A stretch of DNA of 60,080 bases from Polynucleobacter sp. UK-Gri1-W3 (GCF_018881595.1 NZ_JACVQA010000005.1:1-60080), one strand, 5' to 3'. Shown: positions 34,523 to 44,029, numbered from the stretch's first letter. Made by a program: numbers and translations. Notes: generated by a model from the letters alone, not told the origin.

Positions 34523-35224
34523 ATGGATGCTATTTCATATTTAAGTAGACGGGGTAAGTTGCAAGATTATTTTGATCGAACAGCTCTCGACGCCTGGGCG
34601 AAACTAACATCGGATGCACCAGTAAGCGGAATTCGGGCCACTGTGAGAGCGGGTCGAGATCAAATGCGCAATAGCATCATTGGTCGATTACCAGAAAACC
34701 TTCATGGAAAAAGAGTCCTTGATGCGGGATGTGGTACCGGAGCTTTAGCGCTTGAGTTGGCAAAAAAAGGCGCTAAGGTAATGGCCGTTGATTTATCTCC
34801 TCAGCTCATCAAATTAGCCCAAGACAGAATTGCCGAGCATGATCGCCAAAATATAGAGTTTCATGCTGGCGATATGCTGGATGAGGCTTTAGGTGAATTT
34901 GATTATGTAGTAGGGATGGATTCAATGATTCACTATTGTGCTGCCGACATGCTGGTAGTCCTGGAGAAGTTATCACCTCGTGTTAAAGACAAGATCTTAT
35001 TTACATTTGCGCCGAGCACCTTACCGTTAGAGGTTATGATTCGAGTTGGTCGCCTGTTTCCAAGAAAGAACCGGGCTCCTTTCATTGAGCCTATAAGCCA
35101 CCTAAAGCTTCATAAGCTTATCTCCCAATCTCCTTGGTTTGTTGATTGGGGAACCCCTTTTACTAATTTGGTATCTAGTGGTTTTTATAAGTCGCAACTG
35201 ATGGAGTTGCAAAAAAAATCATGA
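34523..35224 (+). CDS. bchM: Mg-protoporphyrin IX O-methyltransferase
   Basis: BchM (233 aa) methylates the C13 propionate of Mg-protoporphyrin IX, giving the substrate of AcsF. The SAM motif VLDAGCGTGALALELA and the family stretch MDSMIHYC are visible, and FVDWGTPFTN lies near the C-terminus. It overlaps lhaA by ATGA. Confidence 0.95.
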   Translation: MDAISYLSRRGKLQDYFDRTALDAWAKLTSDAPVSGIRATVRAGRDQMRNSIIGRLPENLHGKRVLDAGCGTGALALELAKKGAKVMAVDLSPQLIKLAQDRIAEHDRQNIEFHAGDMLDEALGEFDYVVGMDSMIHYCAADMLVVLEKLSPRVKDKILFTFAPSTLPLEVMIRVGRLFPRKNRAPFIEPISHLKLHKLISQSPWFVDWGTPFTNLVSSGFYKSQLMELQKKS

Positions 35225-36651
35225 TTAAGTTATCAAGGATGGCTAAGACATGGATGAGGATAAACCCTCGGTTTTTGCCTTTTGCTGATGTAGCTACTCC
35301 TAATTTGCCTTTAAGCCGACTCTTACGACTTTCATTGTTCCAAGTTTCAGTTGGCATGGCCACCTCATTATTGGTTGGAACCTTGAATCGTGTCATGATT
35401 GTTGAGTTGGGAATGGAAGCATGGTTGGTTGCGTTGATGGTAGCGCTCCCGTTGATTTTTGCCCCATTTAGAGCTCTTATTGGCCATAAGTCTGATGTTC
35501 ATCGGTCAATTTTGGGTTGGAGAAGAGTTCCTTACATTTGGATTGGCACTTGGCTGCAATTTGGCGGTCTTGCCATCATGCCTTTTGCCTTAATCATTCT
35601 CTCTGGGGATACGCATTGGCCGATTTGGTTTAGTTATTTAGGAGCCGGATTTGCTTTCCTATTAGTTGGTGCTGGGATGCAGACAACTCAAACAGCTGGT
35701 TTGGCTCTTGCGACGGATTTAGCCGATGAAAAAAATAGACCCCGAGTAGTAGCAATGATGTATGTGATGTTGCTAGTGGGCATGGTAGTAAGTGGAATTT
35801 TATTTAGTATATTTTTGAAGCCGTTTAGCCCATTACAACTTGTTAAAGTAATTCAGGGTGTAGCTTTAGTTACCTTGTTGCTAAACATATCCGCGCTTTG
35901 GAAGCAAGAGGCAAGGCAACCAAAAAATACATCCCCCTCGACTCCGCAGCCTAAATTTAGCCAAAGTTGGCAAGACTTTATTAAAGCACCCAATGTACGC
36001 CGTTTTTTAATTATGTTGGGGCTTGGTACCACTGCTTTTAGTATGCAAGACATCATTTTGGAGCCTTATGGCGGTGAAATCTTAAAGCTCGATGTATCTG
36101 CAACTAGTTTCCTAACTGCTTTAATTGCCTGTGGATCATTAACAGCATTTTCTCTCTCTGCGCGTTGGTTAAGTCGAGGATATAACGCATACAGAATAGC
36201 TTCTGTTGGTCTATTGCTAGGTTTGATTGCATTCACATTAGTCATTTTTTCTGAACCTATGGATTCGCCAAATTTATTCAGGGCAGGGGCTTTGTTGATC
36301 GGCTTTAGTGGCGGCTTATTTGCGGTCAGTACGCTGACCATTGCAATGAGTATGGATAAAGAAAATATGAGTGGAATGGTAATAGGCGCTTGGGGGGCTG
36401 TTACAGCAACATGTTCCGGTATTGGCATGTCATTGGGTGGTGTGGTGCGCGATGTAGTAGCCGATCTGGCAATGAATGGAGTTATTGGATCTGCCCTAAT
36501 AAGCCCTGCAACTGGATATAGCTTCGTCTATCACATTGAAATTTATTTGTTATTTATTACTTTGGTTGCTTTAGGTCCATTAGTCAACAAAGGATCCAAT
36601 AAGGTTGGTTCAAAAATGAGTAAGTTTGGTCTAGCTGATTTTCCAGGCTAG
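35221..36651 (+). CDS. lhaA: LhaA, LH1 assembly protein (BCD/PucC-family transporter)
   Basis: This 476-aa, about 12-helix MFS protein of the bacteriochlorophyll-delivery (PucC) family has RLLRLSLFQVSVGMATSLL, GTLNRVMIVELG and GWRRVPYIWIGTWLQFGG. Placed between bchM and puhA, it is the LhaA orthologue needed for LH1 assembly. A second, distinct PucC-family gene is at 42698-44026. Confidence 0.93.
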   Translation: MIKLSRMAKTWMRINPRFLPFADVATPNLPLSRLLRLSLFQVSVGMATSLLVGTLNRVMIVELGMEAWLVALMVALPLIFAPFRALIGHKSDVHRSILGWRRVPYIWIGTWLQFGGLAIMPFALIILSGDTHWPIWFSYLGAGFAFLLVGAGMQTTQTAGLALATDLADEKNRPRVVAMMYVMLLVGMVVSGILFSIFLKPFSPLQLVKVIQGVALVTLLLNISALWKQEARQPKNTSPSTPQPKFSQSWQDFIKAPNVRRFLIMLGLGTTAFSMQDIILEPYGGEILKLDVSATSFLTALIACGSLTAFSLSARWLSRGYNAYRIASVGLLLGLIAFTLVIFSEPMDSPNLFRAGALLIGFSGGLFAVSTLTIAMSMDKENMSGMVIGAWGAVTATCSGIGMSLGGVVRDVVADLAMNGVIGSALISPATGYSFVYHIEIYLLFITLVALGPLVNKGSNKVGSKMSKFGLADFPG

Positions 36652-36674
36652 TTTTTTTAAAGAAGGAGAGAAAA

Positions 36675-37439
36675 ATGGGTACAGGTGCAATTACACAATA
36701 TGTTGATGTAGCTCAAGTTGTGGTTTACCTTTTTTTGTTTTTCTTTGTTGGATTGGTTGTCTATCTAACATTGGAAAGCAAAAGAGAAGGATTTCCATTG
36801 GAGACGGAGCGTTTTGGAAAGATTCGTCGCGAGTATGGAATTCTTGGTATGCCGCGTATTAAAAAGTTTGTTACAGAATTTGGCGAGATTTATCTAGCCC
36901 CATTGGCAAGTCCTCCTGATACTGAAAAAGTCTCAGCAGTGCCTATTCATCCATGGAACGGTGCACCCTTAGCACCAGTTGGAAACCCTCTCCTGGCCGG
37001 TGTCGGTCCTGGTTCATATGCCAATAGAGCTGATCATGTTGATTATGATCTAGAGGGCCACGCGCGTATCCGTCCATTGCGAAAATTACACGAAATTTCA
37101 ATATCTAAGATTGATACCAACCCAATTGGCTTAAGTGTTATCGGGGCAGATGGCCAAAAAGCTGGAACTGTAACGGATGTCTGGGTAGATCATATGGAAA
37201 TGTTGATTCGCTATCTAGAGGTAGATGTTGCTGGCAATAGGACGCTGCTACCAATCAATTTTTCACGGATAGGAAAGAGGGATATCAAAGTTCAGTCAAT
37301 TCTTGCTGAACAATTCAATCAGGTCCCTAAGACTAAGCATCCTGAAGAAGTAACTTTGCTAGAGGAAGAAAAAATCATGGCCTACTTTGGTGCGGGCACT
37401 TTATACGCTACTCCAGGTCGTCAGGAACCGCTGATATGA
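36675..37439 (+). CDS. puhA: Photosynthetic reaction centre H subunit
   Basis: PuhA (254 aa) has one N-terminal membrane helix (VVVYLFLFFFVGLVVYLTL), the cytoplasmic PRC-barrel with GLSVIGADGQKAGTVTDVWVD and a LLPINFSRI strand. It caps the L/M pair and conducts protons to QB. AAGGAGAG precedes the ATG, and it overlaps puhB by ATGA. Confidence 0.97.
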   Translation: MGTGAITQYVDVAQVVVYLFLFFFVGLVVYLTLESKREGFPLETERFGKIRREYGILGMPRIKKFVTEFGEIYLAPLASPPDTEKVSAVPIHPWNGAPLAPVGNPLLAGVGPGSYANRADHVDYDLEGHARIRPLRKLHEISISKIDTNPIGLSVIGADGQKAGTVTDVWVDHMEMLIRYLEVDVAGNRTLLPINFSRIGKRDIKVQSILAEQFNQVPKTKHPEEVTLLEEEKIMAYFGAGTLYATPGRQEPLI

Positions 37440-38116
37440 GTTTGAATATCCACAGCAGTCCGGAGCATGAGTTTGAGCCGGAATTAGGGCTTCCAGAAAA
37501 GCTGCCGGAAGGGGAGAAAGTGTTATGGCAAGGCTCTCCAGATCTGAAAACTTTATTACTTAAAGTTTTTCATATGAAGGGTCTTGTTCTATATTTTGGG
37601 TTATTGCTAGCCTATCGAGTTATTAGTGGCGTGCTAGATAGTGAAGCCCTATACCCCATGCTTCTCTCAATATTGCAAATAATTATTTTTTCAAGTTTGG
37701 GACTTGGCTTAATTGGCTTATTAGGCTACCTCATGGCATCTACAGCTGTGTATACGATCACTAATAAAAGGGTGGTGATGCGGATTGGGATTGTACTCAA
37801 TATGACTTTTAACTTTCCACTTAAACAGATCGAGTCAGCCGATTGTGGGCTTACTAAAGATGGTTATGGCGATATCTATATGAAGTTAAATAAGGGTACT
37901 AAGATCGCTATTTTTCATCTTTGGCCCCATTCAAGGCCGACTAAATGGGCTGTTCCGCAACCTAGCTTAAGGTGTATCAAGAATTGTGCTGAAGTTGCGC
38001 AAATTTTGGTTGATGCCTGGTCTGTGCAAAATAATGTGATTTCGCGTTCTGTTCAGATCAGCAAGAATGCATCAGATGAGTCAAAGCGTCATTTCACAGG
38101 GGTTGAAACAGCATGA
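37436..38116 (+). CDS. puhB: Photosynthetic complex assembly protein PuhB
   Basis: This 226-aa membrane protein with a bacterial PH-like (bPH) core has LPEGEKVLWQGSPD at the N-terminus, two hydrophobic segments (about 45-65 and 70-105) and YTITNKRVVMRIG. PuhB assists RC assembly. The ATGA overlaps on both sides place it in tight coupling with puhA and puhC. Confidence 0.93.
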   Translation: MSLNIHSSPEHEFEPELGLPEKLPEGEKVLWQGSPDLKTLLLKVFHMKGLVLYFGLLLAYRVISGVLDSEALYPMLLSILQIIIFSSLGLGLIGLLGYLMASTAVYTITNKRVVMRIGIVLNMTFNFPLKQIESADCGLTKDGYGDIYMKLNKGTKIAIFHLWPHSRPTKWAVPQPSLRCIKNCAEVAQILVDAWSVQNNVISRSVQISKNASDESKRHFTGVETA

Positions 38117-38556
38117 TTCTTCAGATGACTACTGCACGCATACAAAATTACATTGGATTAGTAATTTTCGCTGCTTTGGTGATGGTGGTTATTGGTGTTG
38201 GTAGTTTCATGAAGGCTGGAGCCTTAGAGCGCCAGGCAGATGCTAGTGTATTGGTTCAAAAAGATCTCTATTTTAGGGATCTACCGGATGGATCGGTTGG
38301 GGTCATTTCTGCTAATAATGGAGAGGTAATAGCAAAAGTAACAGGGCAGGCCGGATTTGTGAGGGGGATTCTCAGGGCAATGGCGCGTGAACGCCGCATT
38401 CGTCAAATTACAAGTGATGAAGCTTTTTTATTGATTAGTCACTCTGACGGTAGGCTAACTTTAGTAGATCCGGCTACTCAGAATCGAATTGATTTAGAGT
38501 CATTTGGAAAAGATAACGCGGCTGAGTTTGCTGCATTTTTAAATAGTCTGAGGTAG
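38113..38556 (+). CDS. puhC: Photosynthetic complex assembly protein PuhC
   Basis: This 147-aa protein has one N-terminal membrane helix (about residues 12-32) and a periplasmic beta-rich domain with DLYFRDLPDGSVGVI and GFVRGILRAMARERR, typical of PuhC, which shapes the RC-LH1 complex. It overlaps puhB by ATGA. Confidence 0.92.
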   Translation: MILQMTTARIQNYIGLVIFAALVMVVIGVGSFMKAGALERQADASVLVQKDLYFRDLPDGSVGVISANNGEVIAKVTGQAGFVRGILRAMARERRIRQITSDEAFLLISHSDGRLTLVDPATQNRIDLESFGKDNAAEFAAFLNSLR

Positions 38557-38558
38557 AG

Positions 38559-38912
38559 ATGTCAACACAGCTAGTGAATTGTCATATTGATATGTCCAAC
38601 ACATCTGAATTTTTGTATGCACACGTTGATCTTAATGGTGTCAAGGTGGGGCCAGGCGATGCAGTTTTAGTACATAACCCAATCGTAGATATTGAATATG
38701 GAGAAATTCTTAGCTACAGCAGAACGGCGACGGTTTCAAAGGCTGGGATTTTTTCGCGCCTGTGGGTCTACCTTACTGCAAGGCTAGAAATTACTATGTT
38801 GTACGAGGTCAGTTTTTCTACAACTCGATTCAGTAAAGCCAAAAGATACCCAAGGCCAAATGTGAAGCAAGAAATTAGCCCATTAATTATGCAAGAAGGA
38901 GTAAAGGCATGA
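38559..38912 (+). CDS. Conserved-looking PGC protein between puhC and acsF
   Basis: This 117-aa soluble, beta-rich protein (DLNGVKVGPGDAVLVHNP, YLTARLEITMLYEVSFS) has no family I can name. ORFs occur at this position in other proteobacterial PGCs. It begins 2 nt after puhC and overlaps acsF by ATGA, so it is tightly linked to AcsF. A role with the oxidative cyclase is a guess from position only. Confidence 0.8.
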   Translation: MSTQLVNCHIDMSNTSEFLYAHVDLNGVKVGPGDAVLVHNPIVDIEYGEILSYSRTATVSKAGIFSRLWVYLTARLEITMLYEVSFSTTRFSKAKRYPRPNVKQEISPLIMQEGVKA

Positions 38913-39985
38913 GCGCATCCACTACCAGCATGGATTCTGTTCGTCCAATTAATGAATCAACTGATAGGGCTTTGGAAAATACCATTCTTAGCCCACGCTT
39001 TTATACAACTGATTTTGATGAAATGGATCGATTTGACATTTCTTCTGTAAAGCCTGAATGGGATAAATTAATGCAAGAATTTGATCGGGATATTAATCAG
39101 GCGCATTTTCAGCGCCCTGAAGATATGTCCAAGGATTATTCGCATTTACCAGATGGCCTATATCAGGAATTTTTAGATTTCTTAATTAGCTCGATTACAT
39201 CCGAATTTTCAGGTTGCGTTCTTTATTCTGAGATTAAAAAATCGATTAACAATCCAGATCTTAAAAGCCTTTTTTCTTATATGGCTCGAGATGAAAGTAG
39301 GCATGCTGGATTTATTAACCAATGGCTGAAGGATTTCGGTATTGGCGTAGATTTGGGTTTCTTGGCAAGAACTAAAAAATACACCTTCTTTAAGCCGAAA
39401 TTTATTTTTTATGCAACCTACCTATCGGAAAAGATCGGATATGCAAGATATATTACGATTTACCGAATAATTCAAAACAAGCCTGAATTACGTTTTCATC
39501 CAATATTTCTCTGGTTTGAAAAGTGGTGTAACGACGAGTTTCGCCATGGCGAAGCATTTGCTTTATTGATGCGCTCAAACCCAAATCTGCTAAGCGGTGT
39601 TAATAAGCTCTGGATTCGTTTCTTCTTATTGGCGGTATATGCCACGATGTATGTTAGAGATCATTCCCGTCCAGAGTTTCATAAGGCGCTCGGTGTTTCC
39701 CCATCAGACTATGACCGTAAAGTATTGCAAATTACTTCAGATATTACTAAGCAAGTATTTCCTTTCACTATTGATTTAGACAATCCACGACTCTGGGAAG
39801 GATTCGACAAATTAAGAAGGATTTCCGATGAGGTTGAGGAGTTAAAGCTGATAGGAGGGCCTTTGTCCCTAATCAAACGTGGATACCTAGCAGCCTGCGC
39901 AATGGTTACATTTGTGAAAATTTATACCATGCCCGTTGTTCCAAATGAGCTTCCTCAAGACATTCGTCTTGCTCCTGTTTGGTAA
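38909..39985 (+). CDS. acsF: Oxygen-dependent Mg-protoporphyrin monomethyl ester cyclase
   Basis: AcsF (358 aa) is the di-iron oxygenase forming ring E. The metal-ligand motifs are visible: TSEFSGCVLYSEI, ARDESRHAGF and NDEFRHGEAF (ExxH-type). TTDFDEMDRFD is typical of the N-terminus. No anaerobic bchE is in the window, so bacteriochlorophyll synthesis appears to require O2. Confidence 0.96.
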   Translation: MSASTTSMDSVRPINESTDRALENTILSPRFYTTDFDEMDRFDISSVKPEWDKLMQEFDRDINQAHFQRPEDMSKDYSHLPDGLYQEFLDFLISSITSEFSGCVLYSEIKKSINNPDLKSLFSYMARDESRHAGFINQWLKDFGIGVDLGFLARTKKYTFFKPKFIFYATYLSEKIGYARYITIYRIIQNKPELRFHPIFLWFEKWCNDEFRHGEAFALLMRSNPNLLSGVNKLWIRFFLLAVYATMYVRDHSRPEFHKALGVSPSDYDRKVLQITSDITKQVFPFTIDLDNPRLWEGFDKLRRISDEVEELKLIGGPLSLIKRGYLAACAMVTFVKIYTMPVVPNELPQDIRLAPVW

Positions 39986-39991
39986 CTACTC

Positions 39992-40750
39992 ATGTATTTT
40001 TGGATAAGCCCTTTAATTTTTACCATTTTTATATGGTGGTTTAGTACAGGACTTATTTTAAAAATTAATAGCCTTCCAAGACGCTTTTACAAAGCAATAT
40101 TTGTTATTTCGATTGTGACCCTGATTTTTGCATTTTGGGGCCTACAAATATCTAGTCAGGAGGCAACTATTGCCGGCGCTTATTGTTCATTTACATGTGC
40201 CATTATTATTTGGGGGTGGCAAGAGCTTGCATTTTTACTCGGCTACATCACAGGATCACGGCGATCAGATTGCCCAAAGGATTCAGGCGGCTTACGACGT
40301 GCCTGGTATGCATTTCAAACGATCAATTATCACGAATTAACTTTATTGGGTTTGGGTCTCGTTCTATTTTTGATTAATCTTGACTCCGCCAATCAAACTG
40401 GCTTTTGGACCTACGTTATTTTGTGGGGGATGAGGCAAAGCACTAAGGTAAATATCTTTTTGGGAGTCTTGAATTTCAATGAAGCATTTTTGCCTCAGCA
40501 TTTGAAATATCTAATTACATACTTTAGACGTAGGGCTATGAATTTATTGATGCCTTTTTCTATTCTCGTGTCTTTGCTTATTCTTATTCCAATCTGGTCT
40601 CATGCAGCCTCTGAATCTTCCCTATTTGAAACAACTTCTTCTGCACTTTTGGGAACCTTATTAGGGCTTGGTCTGTTGGAGCATTTATTTCTCATACTTC
40701 CATTTCCAAATGAGTGGTTATGGAAGTGGGGCTATAAGAATAATCGCTAG
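39992..40750 (+). CDS. puhE: Photosynthetic complex assembly protein PuhE (DUF3623)
   Basis: This 252-aa polytopic protein with seven or so hydrophobic segments has WGWQELAFLLGYITG, YHELTLLGLGLVLF and KVNIFLGVLNFNEAFLP, matching the PuhE family next to acsF in proteobacterial PGCs. It modulates RC and pigment assembly. It lies 6 nt after acsF and 11 nt before ispH. Confidence 0.9.
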   Translation: MYFWISPLIFTIFIWWFSTGLILKINSLPRRFYKAIFVISIVTLIFAFWGLQISSQEATIAGAYCSFTCAIIIWGWQELAFLLGYITGSRRSDCPKDSGGLRRAWYAFQTINYHELTLLGLGLVLFLINLDSANQTGFWTYVILWGMRQSTKVNIFLGVLNFNEAFLPQHLKYLITYFRRRAMNLLMPFSILVSLLILIPIWSHAASESSLFETTSSALLGTLLGLGLLEHLFLILPFPNEWLWKWGYKNNR

Positions 40751-40761
40751 AGAGAATCTAT

Positions 40762-41703
40762 ATGATCTCATCTAAAACCATTTATCTTGCTCAACCGCGA
40801 GGATTTTGTGCAGGCGTCGAAAGGGCAATCCTTATTGTGGAGGAAGCCCTTAAGAGATTCGGTGCCCCAATCTATGTAAGACATGAAATTATTCATAATG
40901 CTTATGTAGTAAAAGATTTTGAAAGTAAGGGAGTTATTTTTGTAAACGACTTATCTCTCGTCCCTAAGGGGGCTATCCTTATATTTAGTGCACATGGTGT
41001 ATCCAAGGCAGTGAGGTTTGAGGCTGATGAGCATGAACTTACAGTTTTTGACGCTACTTGCCCATTGGTAGCAAAGGTCCATGCTGAAGTAGTGCGCTTA
41101 AAAGAGCGTGGTTATCAAATTATTATGATTGGTCACCATGGCCATCCTGAGGTAGAGGGGACTATGGGGCAAGTTGATGCATCCATTCATCTTATTGAGT
41201 GCTTATCTGATGTAGCCAAATTAAAATTTAGTGAGAGTGATTTATTGGCTTACGTAACTCAAACTACTTTATCCATTGATGAGACTCATGAGATTACTGC
41301 TGCATTAGTTCGAAGATATCCGCAGATACACGCGCCTAAGCGACAAGATATTTGTTATGCAACACAAAATCGCCAGGATGCCGTTAAGGCGATGGCACCT
41401 CAAGTCGACTTAATTATTGTTGTCGGAAGTCAAAATAGTTCAAATTCCAAACGACTTCAAGAATTAGCTAGCAGTTTGCATATTCCTGCTTATTTGGTTG
41501 ATGAACCAAGCCAAATCCAAAATAAATGGTTTAGAGGGGTAGCGAATATTGGAATTACCGCTGGCGCATCTGCTCCCGAGGCATTAACCGCCAAAATTAT
41601 TGAGGCGGTTGGCGTTATCTGTCAGGCCAAAATACTGGCTCTAGACGGCATTGAAGAGAACGTCAATTTCTCTTTACCAAAAGCCTTATTGCAGGCTGCA
41701 TAA
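40762..41703 (+). CDS. ispH: 4-hydroxy-3-methylbut-2-enyl diphosphate reductase
   Basis: IspH/LytB (313 aa) is the 4Fe-4S enzyme making IPP and DMAPP at the end of the MEP pathway. Cluster Cys lie in QPRGFCAGVERAI, DATCPLVAKVH and DICYATQNRQ; VGSQNSSNSKRL is typical. Placed last in the bchF-puhE operon, it is probably a pigment-dedicated copy, with another elsewhere in the genome; that is inference. Confidence 0.95.
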   Translation: MISSKTIYLAQPRGFCAGVERAILIVEEALKRFGAPIYVRHEIIHNAYVVKDFESKGVIFVNDLSLVPKGAILIFSAHGVSKAVRFEADEHELTVFDATCPLVAKVHAEVVRLKERGYQIIMIGHHGHPEVEGTMGQVDASIHLIECLSDVAKLKFSESDLLAYVTQTTLSIDETHEITAALVRRYPQIHAPKRQDICYATQNRQDAVKAMAPQVDLIIVVGSQNSSNSKRLQELASSLHIPAYLVDEPSQIQNKWFRGVANIGITAGASAPEALTAKIIEAVGVICQAKILALDGIEENVNFSLPKALLQAA

Positions 41704-41733
41704 ACCCCTAAAATTGCCTTTCTTATTGATATA

Positions 41734-41740
41734 TAAGGGT
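41734..41740 (+). promoter_or_regulatory. Shared upstream core TAAGGGT, bchG copy
   Basis: TAAGGGT lies 28 bp before the first PpsR box of bchG, the same distance as at bchC (27) and bchF (29). The flanks are not conserved here, so this copy is the weakest. Confidence 0.3.
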
Positions 41741-41768
41741 TTTCACTGGTAAAAACAGGCTATAAAAG

Positions 41769-41812
41769 TGTCAAATTTAATTGACACTTTAAAATGTCAA
41801 TGACAAAATCAT
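41769..41812 (+). promoter_or_regulatory. PpsR operators abutting the bchG start
   Basis: An exact TGT-N12-ACA box (TGTCAAATTTAATTGACA, 41769-41786) contains a consensus -35 TTGACA (41781-41786). A second half-matching box (TGT-N12-CAT, 41795-41812) follows after 8 bp and covers CAAAAT (41804-41809), a weak -10 at 17-bp spacing. The predicted start falls at the bchG ATG (41817). Confidence 0.75.
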
Positions 41813-41816
41813 TTGC

Positions 41817-42701
41817 ATGAATCTGCCAGAACCTAGAGCAATTTTGACGCTTTTGAAACCTATCACATGGTTTCCTCCAATGTGGGCGTTTGCTTGCGGC
41901 TCCATCACTGGCAGTGAAACAATCAATCAACATCTCCCAATATTTTTCTTGGGTTTACTTTTAACTGGCCCCCTTGTTTGCGCTTCAAGTCAGGCTATAA
42001 ATGACTGGTACGATCGTCATGTTGATGCAATCAATGAACCAGATAGGCCAATACCATCAGGCAGAATTCCTGGAAGTTGGGGATTATATATAGCCATTAT
42101 TTGGTCTCTGATTTCGCTTTATGCTGCCAGCTACTTAGGTGCGATTGGTTTTTTAGCGACTGTTTTAGCTTTAGTCTTGGCTTGGCTGTACAGCATGCCA
42201 CCGATACGATTTAAAAATAATGGTTGGATTGGAAACCTTGCTTGTGGAGTGAGCTATGAAGGTTTGGCTTGGATAACAGGCGCAACATTGTTATCAGGTG
42301 GATCTATTCCAAATAAACCATCGCTATTGCTCGCAGGTTTATATAGCGCAAGTGCCCACGGCATCATGACCTTGAATGATTTCAAGGCGATTGAGGGCGA
42401 TAGACAAATGGGCGTGCGCTCATTACCTGTTCAGCTGGGAGCAAAAAGAGCAGCTCAATTTTCTGCGGCATTTATGTTAATCCCGCAGATCTTGGTAATG
42501 ATCTTATTGTCTTATTGGGATAAGCAGGGTTATGCCATCGTTATTGGGGTATTAATGATGGGGCAGGTTTTCCTGTTAGTTGATTTCCTCAAAAAACCTA
42601 TACAAAAAGCACTTTTTTTTAGTGGCTTTGGCGTTCCATTGTTAGTGTCGGGGATGATGGTCGCAGCATTTGCAGTCAACAGCATGGAGTTGGGATCATG
42701 A
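41817..42701 (+). CDS. bchG: Bacteriochlorophyll synthase
   Basis: BchG (294 aa) is a UbiA-family membrane prenyltransferase attaching the C20 alcohol to bacteriochlorophyllide a. It shows LLKPITWFPPMWAFACG, the Asp-rich QAINDWYDRHVDAINEPDRPIPSG and the second motif GIMTLNDFKAIEGDRQ. No ribosome site precedes the ATG. It overlaps the next gene by ATGA. Confidence 0.96.
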   Translation: MNLPEPRAILTLLKPITWFPPMWAFACGSITGSETINQHLPIFFLGLLLTGPLVCASSQAINDWYDRHVDAINEPDRPIPSGRIPGSWGLYIAIIWSLISLYAASYLGAIGFLATVLALVLAWLYSMPPIRFKNNGWIGNLACGVSYEGLAWITGATLLSGGSIPNKPSLLLAGLYSASAHGIMTLNDFKAIEGDRQMGVRSLPVQLGAKRAAQFSAAFMLIPQILVMILLSYWDKQGYAIVIGVLMMGQVFLLVDFLKKPIQKALFFSGFGVPLLVSGMMVAAFAVNSMELGS

Positions 42702-44026
42702 GTATCGCAATTGCTCAAGCTGTCGCTCGTCACTCTACATTTGGATGGCTCAGTATTGTGCGATTGGGTCTTGTCCAAGCTTCAATTGGTGCCATTGTCG
42801 TCATGACAACCTCAACACTAAACCGCATTATGGTGGTTGAATTGGCTTTACCTGCTAGCCTTCCTGGGCTTTTGGTTGCTATTCATTATTTCGTGCAGGT
42901 TATTAGGCCGCGGATGGGTTTTGAATCCGATAGTGGCTCGAAGAAAACGCCTTGGATTATCGGCGGTGTTGCATTGCTAGCATTAGGTGGATTTGGCGCG
43001 GCTATTGCTACGACATTGATGGGCGTTAATTTAATTATCGGAATTTTGGCTGCAATACTAGCCTTCTTCTTAATTGGCATTGGTGTCAGTATGAGCGGCA
43101 CATCATTGCTTGCCTTGTTGGCAAAAGGTGTGAGTGACGACCGTAGGGCTGCTGCAGCAACAACCGTTTGGCTGATGATGATTTTTGGGTTTGCATTGAC
43201 TAGTGGATTAGCAGGGAAATTTTTAGATCCTTATGCCCCTGAAAAGGTAATTCTGATTTCAGGGATCATCTCGCTAGTTGCTATTGCACTTACATCATTA
43301 GCCCTATACAGGCTAGAAGGCTCTGACCTTGAAAATAAGATATCCAAGACCAAAGAAAAAATCCCTTTCAAGAGCGCCCTTAGTGAGATCCTATCCGATC
43401 CGGATACTAAAAAATTCACCATTTTTATCTTTTTGTCGATGCTTGCTTTTAGTGCCCAAGACTTAATTTTGGAGCCTTTTGCGGGAATCATTTTCAAATA
43501 CACGCTTGGAGAAACGACTAGTCTTTCAGGAATTCAACATTCCGGGGTTTTAACTGGAATGCTCTTGGTTGCCGTTTGTGGCTCAAGTAGATTAAGGCGC
43601 TACTTCGGGTCTTTAAGGTCATGGATGATTTATGGCTGCCTCGCATCAGCATTGGCAATGTTTGGATTGGTAATGGCCGGAATATTAGAAGGTGAATGGC
43701 CTCTAAAGCTCAATGTGTATGTTTTGGGTCTTGCAAATGGAGCATTTTCAATTGCGGCAATCGCATCAATGATGCGCTTGGCGGTAGTTGGGGGTGGCGG
43801 AAAAGAGGGGGTCAGAATTGGCCTTTGGGGTGGTGCTCAAGCAATAGCGTTTGGTCTTGGAGGCCTATTGGGGGCTGGCGCTAGTGATCTAGCCCGTTCA
43901 ATATTCACGAATCCTGCCTGGGCCTATGCAAGTGTATTTTTTATAGAGGCAATTTTATTTGTTGCCTCTGCCTACATGGCATCTTTGGTTGAACGCAAAT
44001 CCACTAATGAATTCAAGGCGGGGTGA
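42698..44026 (+). CDS. PucC/Orf428-type BCD-family membrane protein
   Basis: This 442-aa, 12-helix MFS protein of the bacteriochlorophyll-delivery family has RLGLVQASIGAIVVMTTSTLNRIMVVE and RIGLWGGAQAIAFGLGG. Position between bchG and bchP matches Orf428 of Rhodobacter; function is probably pigment handling or antenna assembly. No LH2 genes are present, so a true PucC role for LH2 is unlikely. bchP follows after 3 nt. Confidence 0.9.
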   Translation: MSIAIAQAVARHSTFGWLSIVRLGLVQASIGAIVVMTTSTLNRIMVVELALPASLPGLLVAIHYFVQVIRPRMGFESDSGSKKTPWIIGGVALLALGGFGAAIATTLMGVNLIIGILAAILAFFLIGIGVSMSGTSLLALLAKGVSDDRRAAAATTVWLMMIFGFALTSGLAGKFLDPYAPEKVILISGIISLVAIALTSLALYRLEGSDLENKISKTKEKIPFKSALSEILSDPDTKKFTIFIFLSMLAFSAQDLILEPFAGIIFKYTLGETTSLSGIQHSGVLTGMLLVAVCGSSRLRRYFGSLRSWMIYGCLASALAMFGLVMAGILEGEWPLKLNVYVLGLANGAFSIAAIASMMRLAVVGGGGKEGVRIGLWGGAQAIAFGLGGLLGAGASDLARSIFTNPAWAYASVFFIEAILFVASAYMASLVERKSTNEFKAG

Positions 44027-44029
44027 AGA

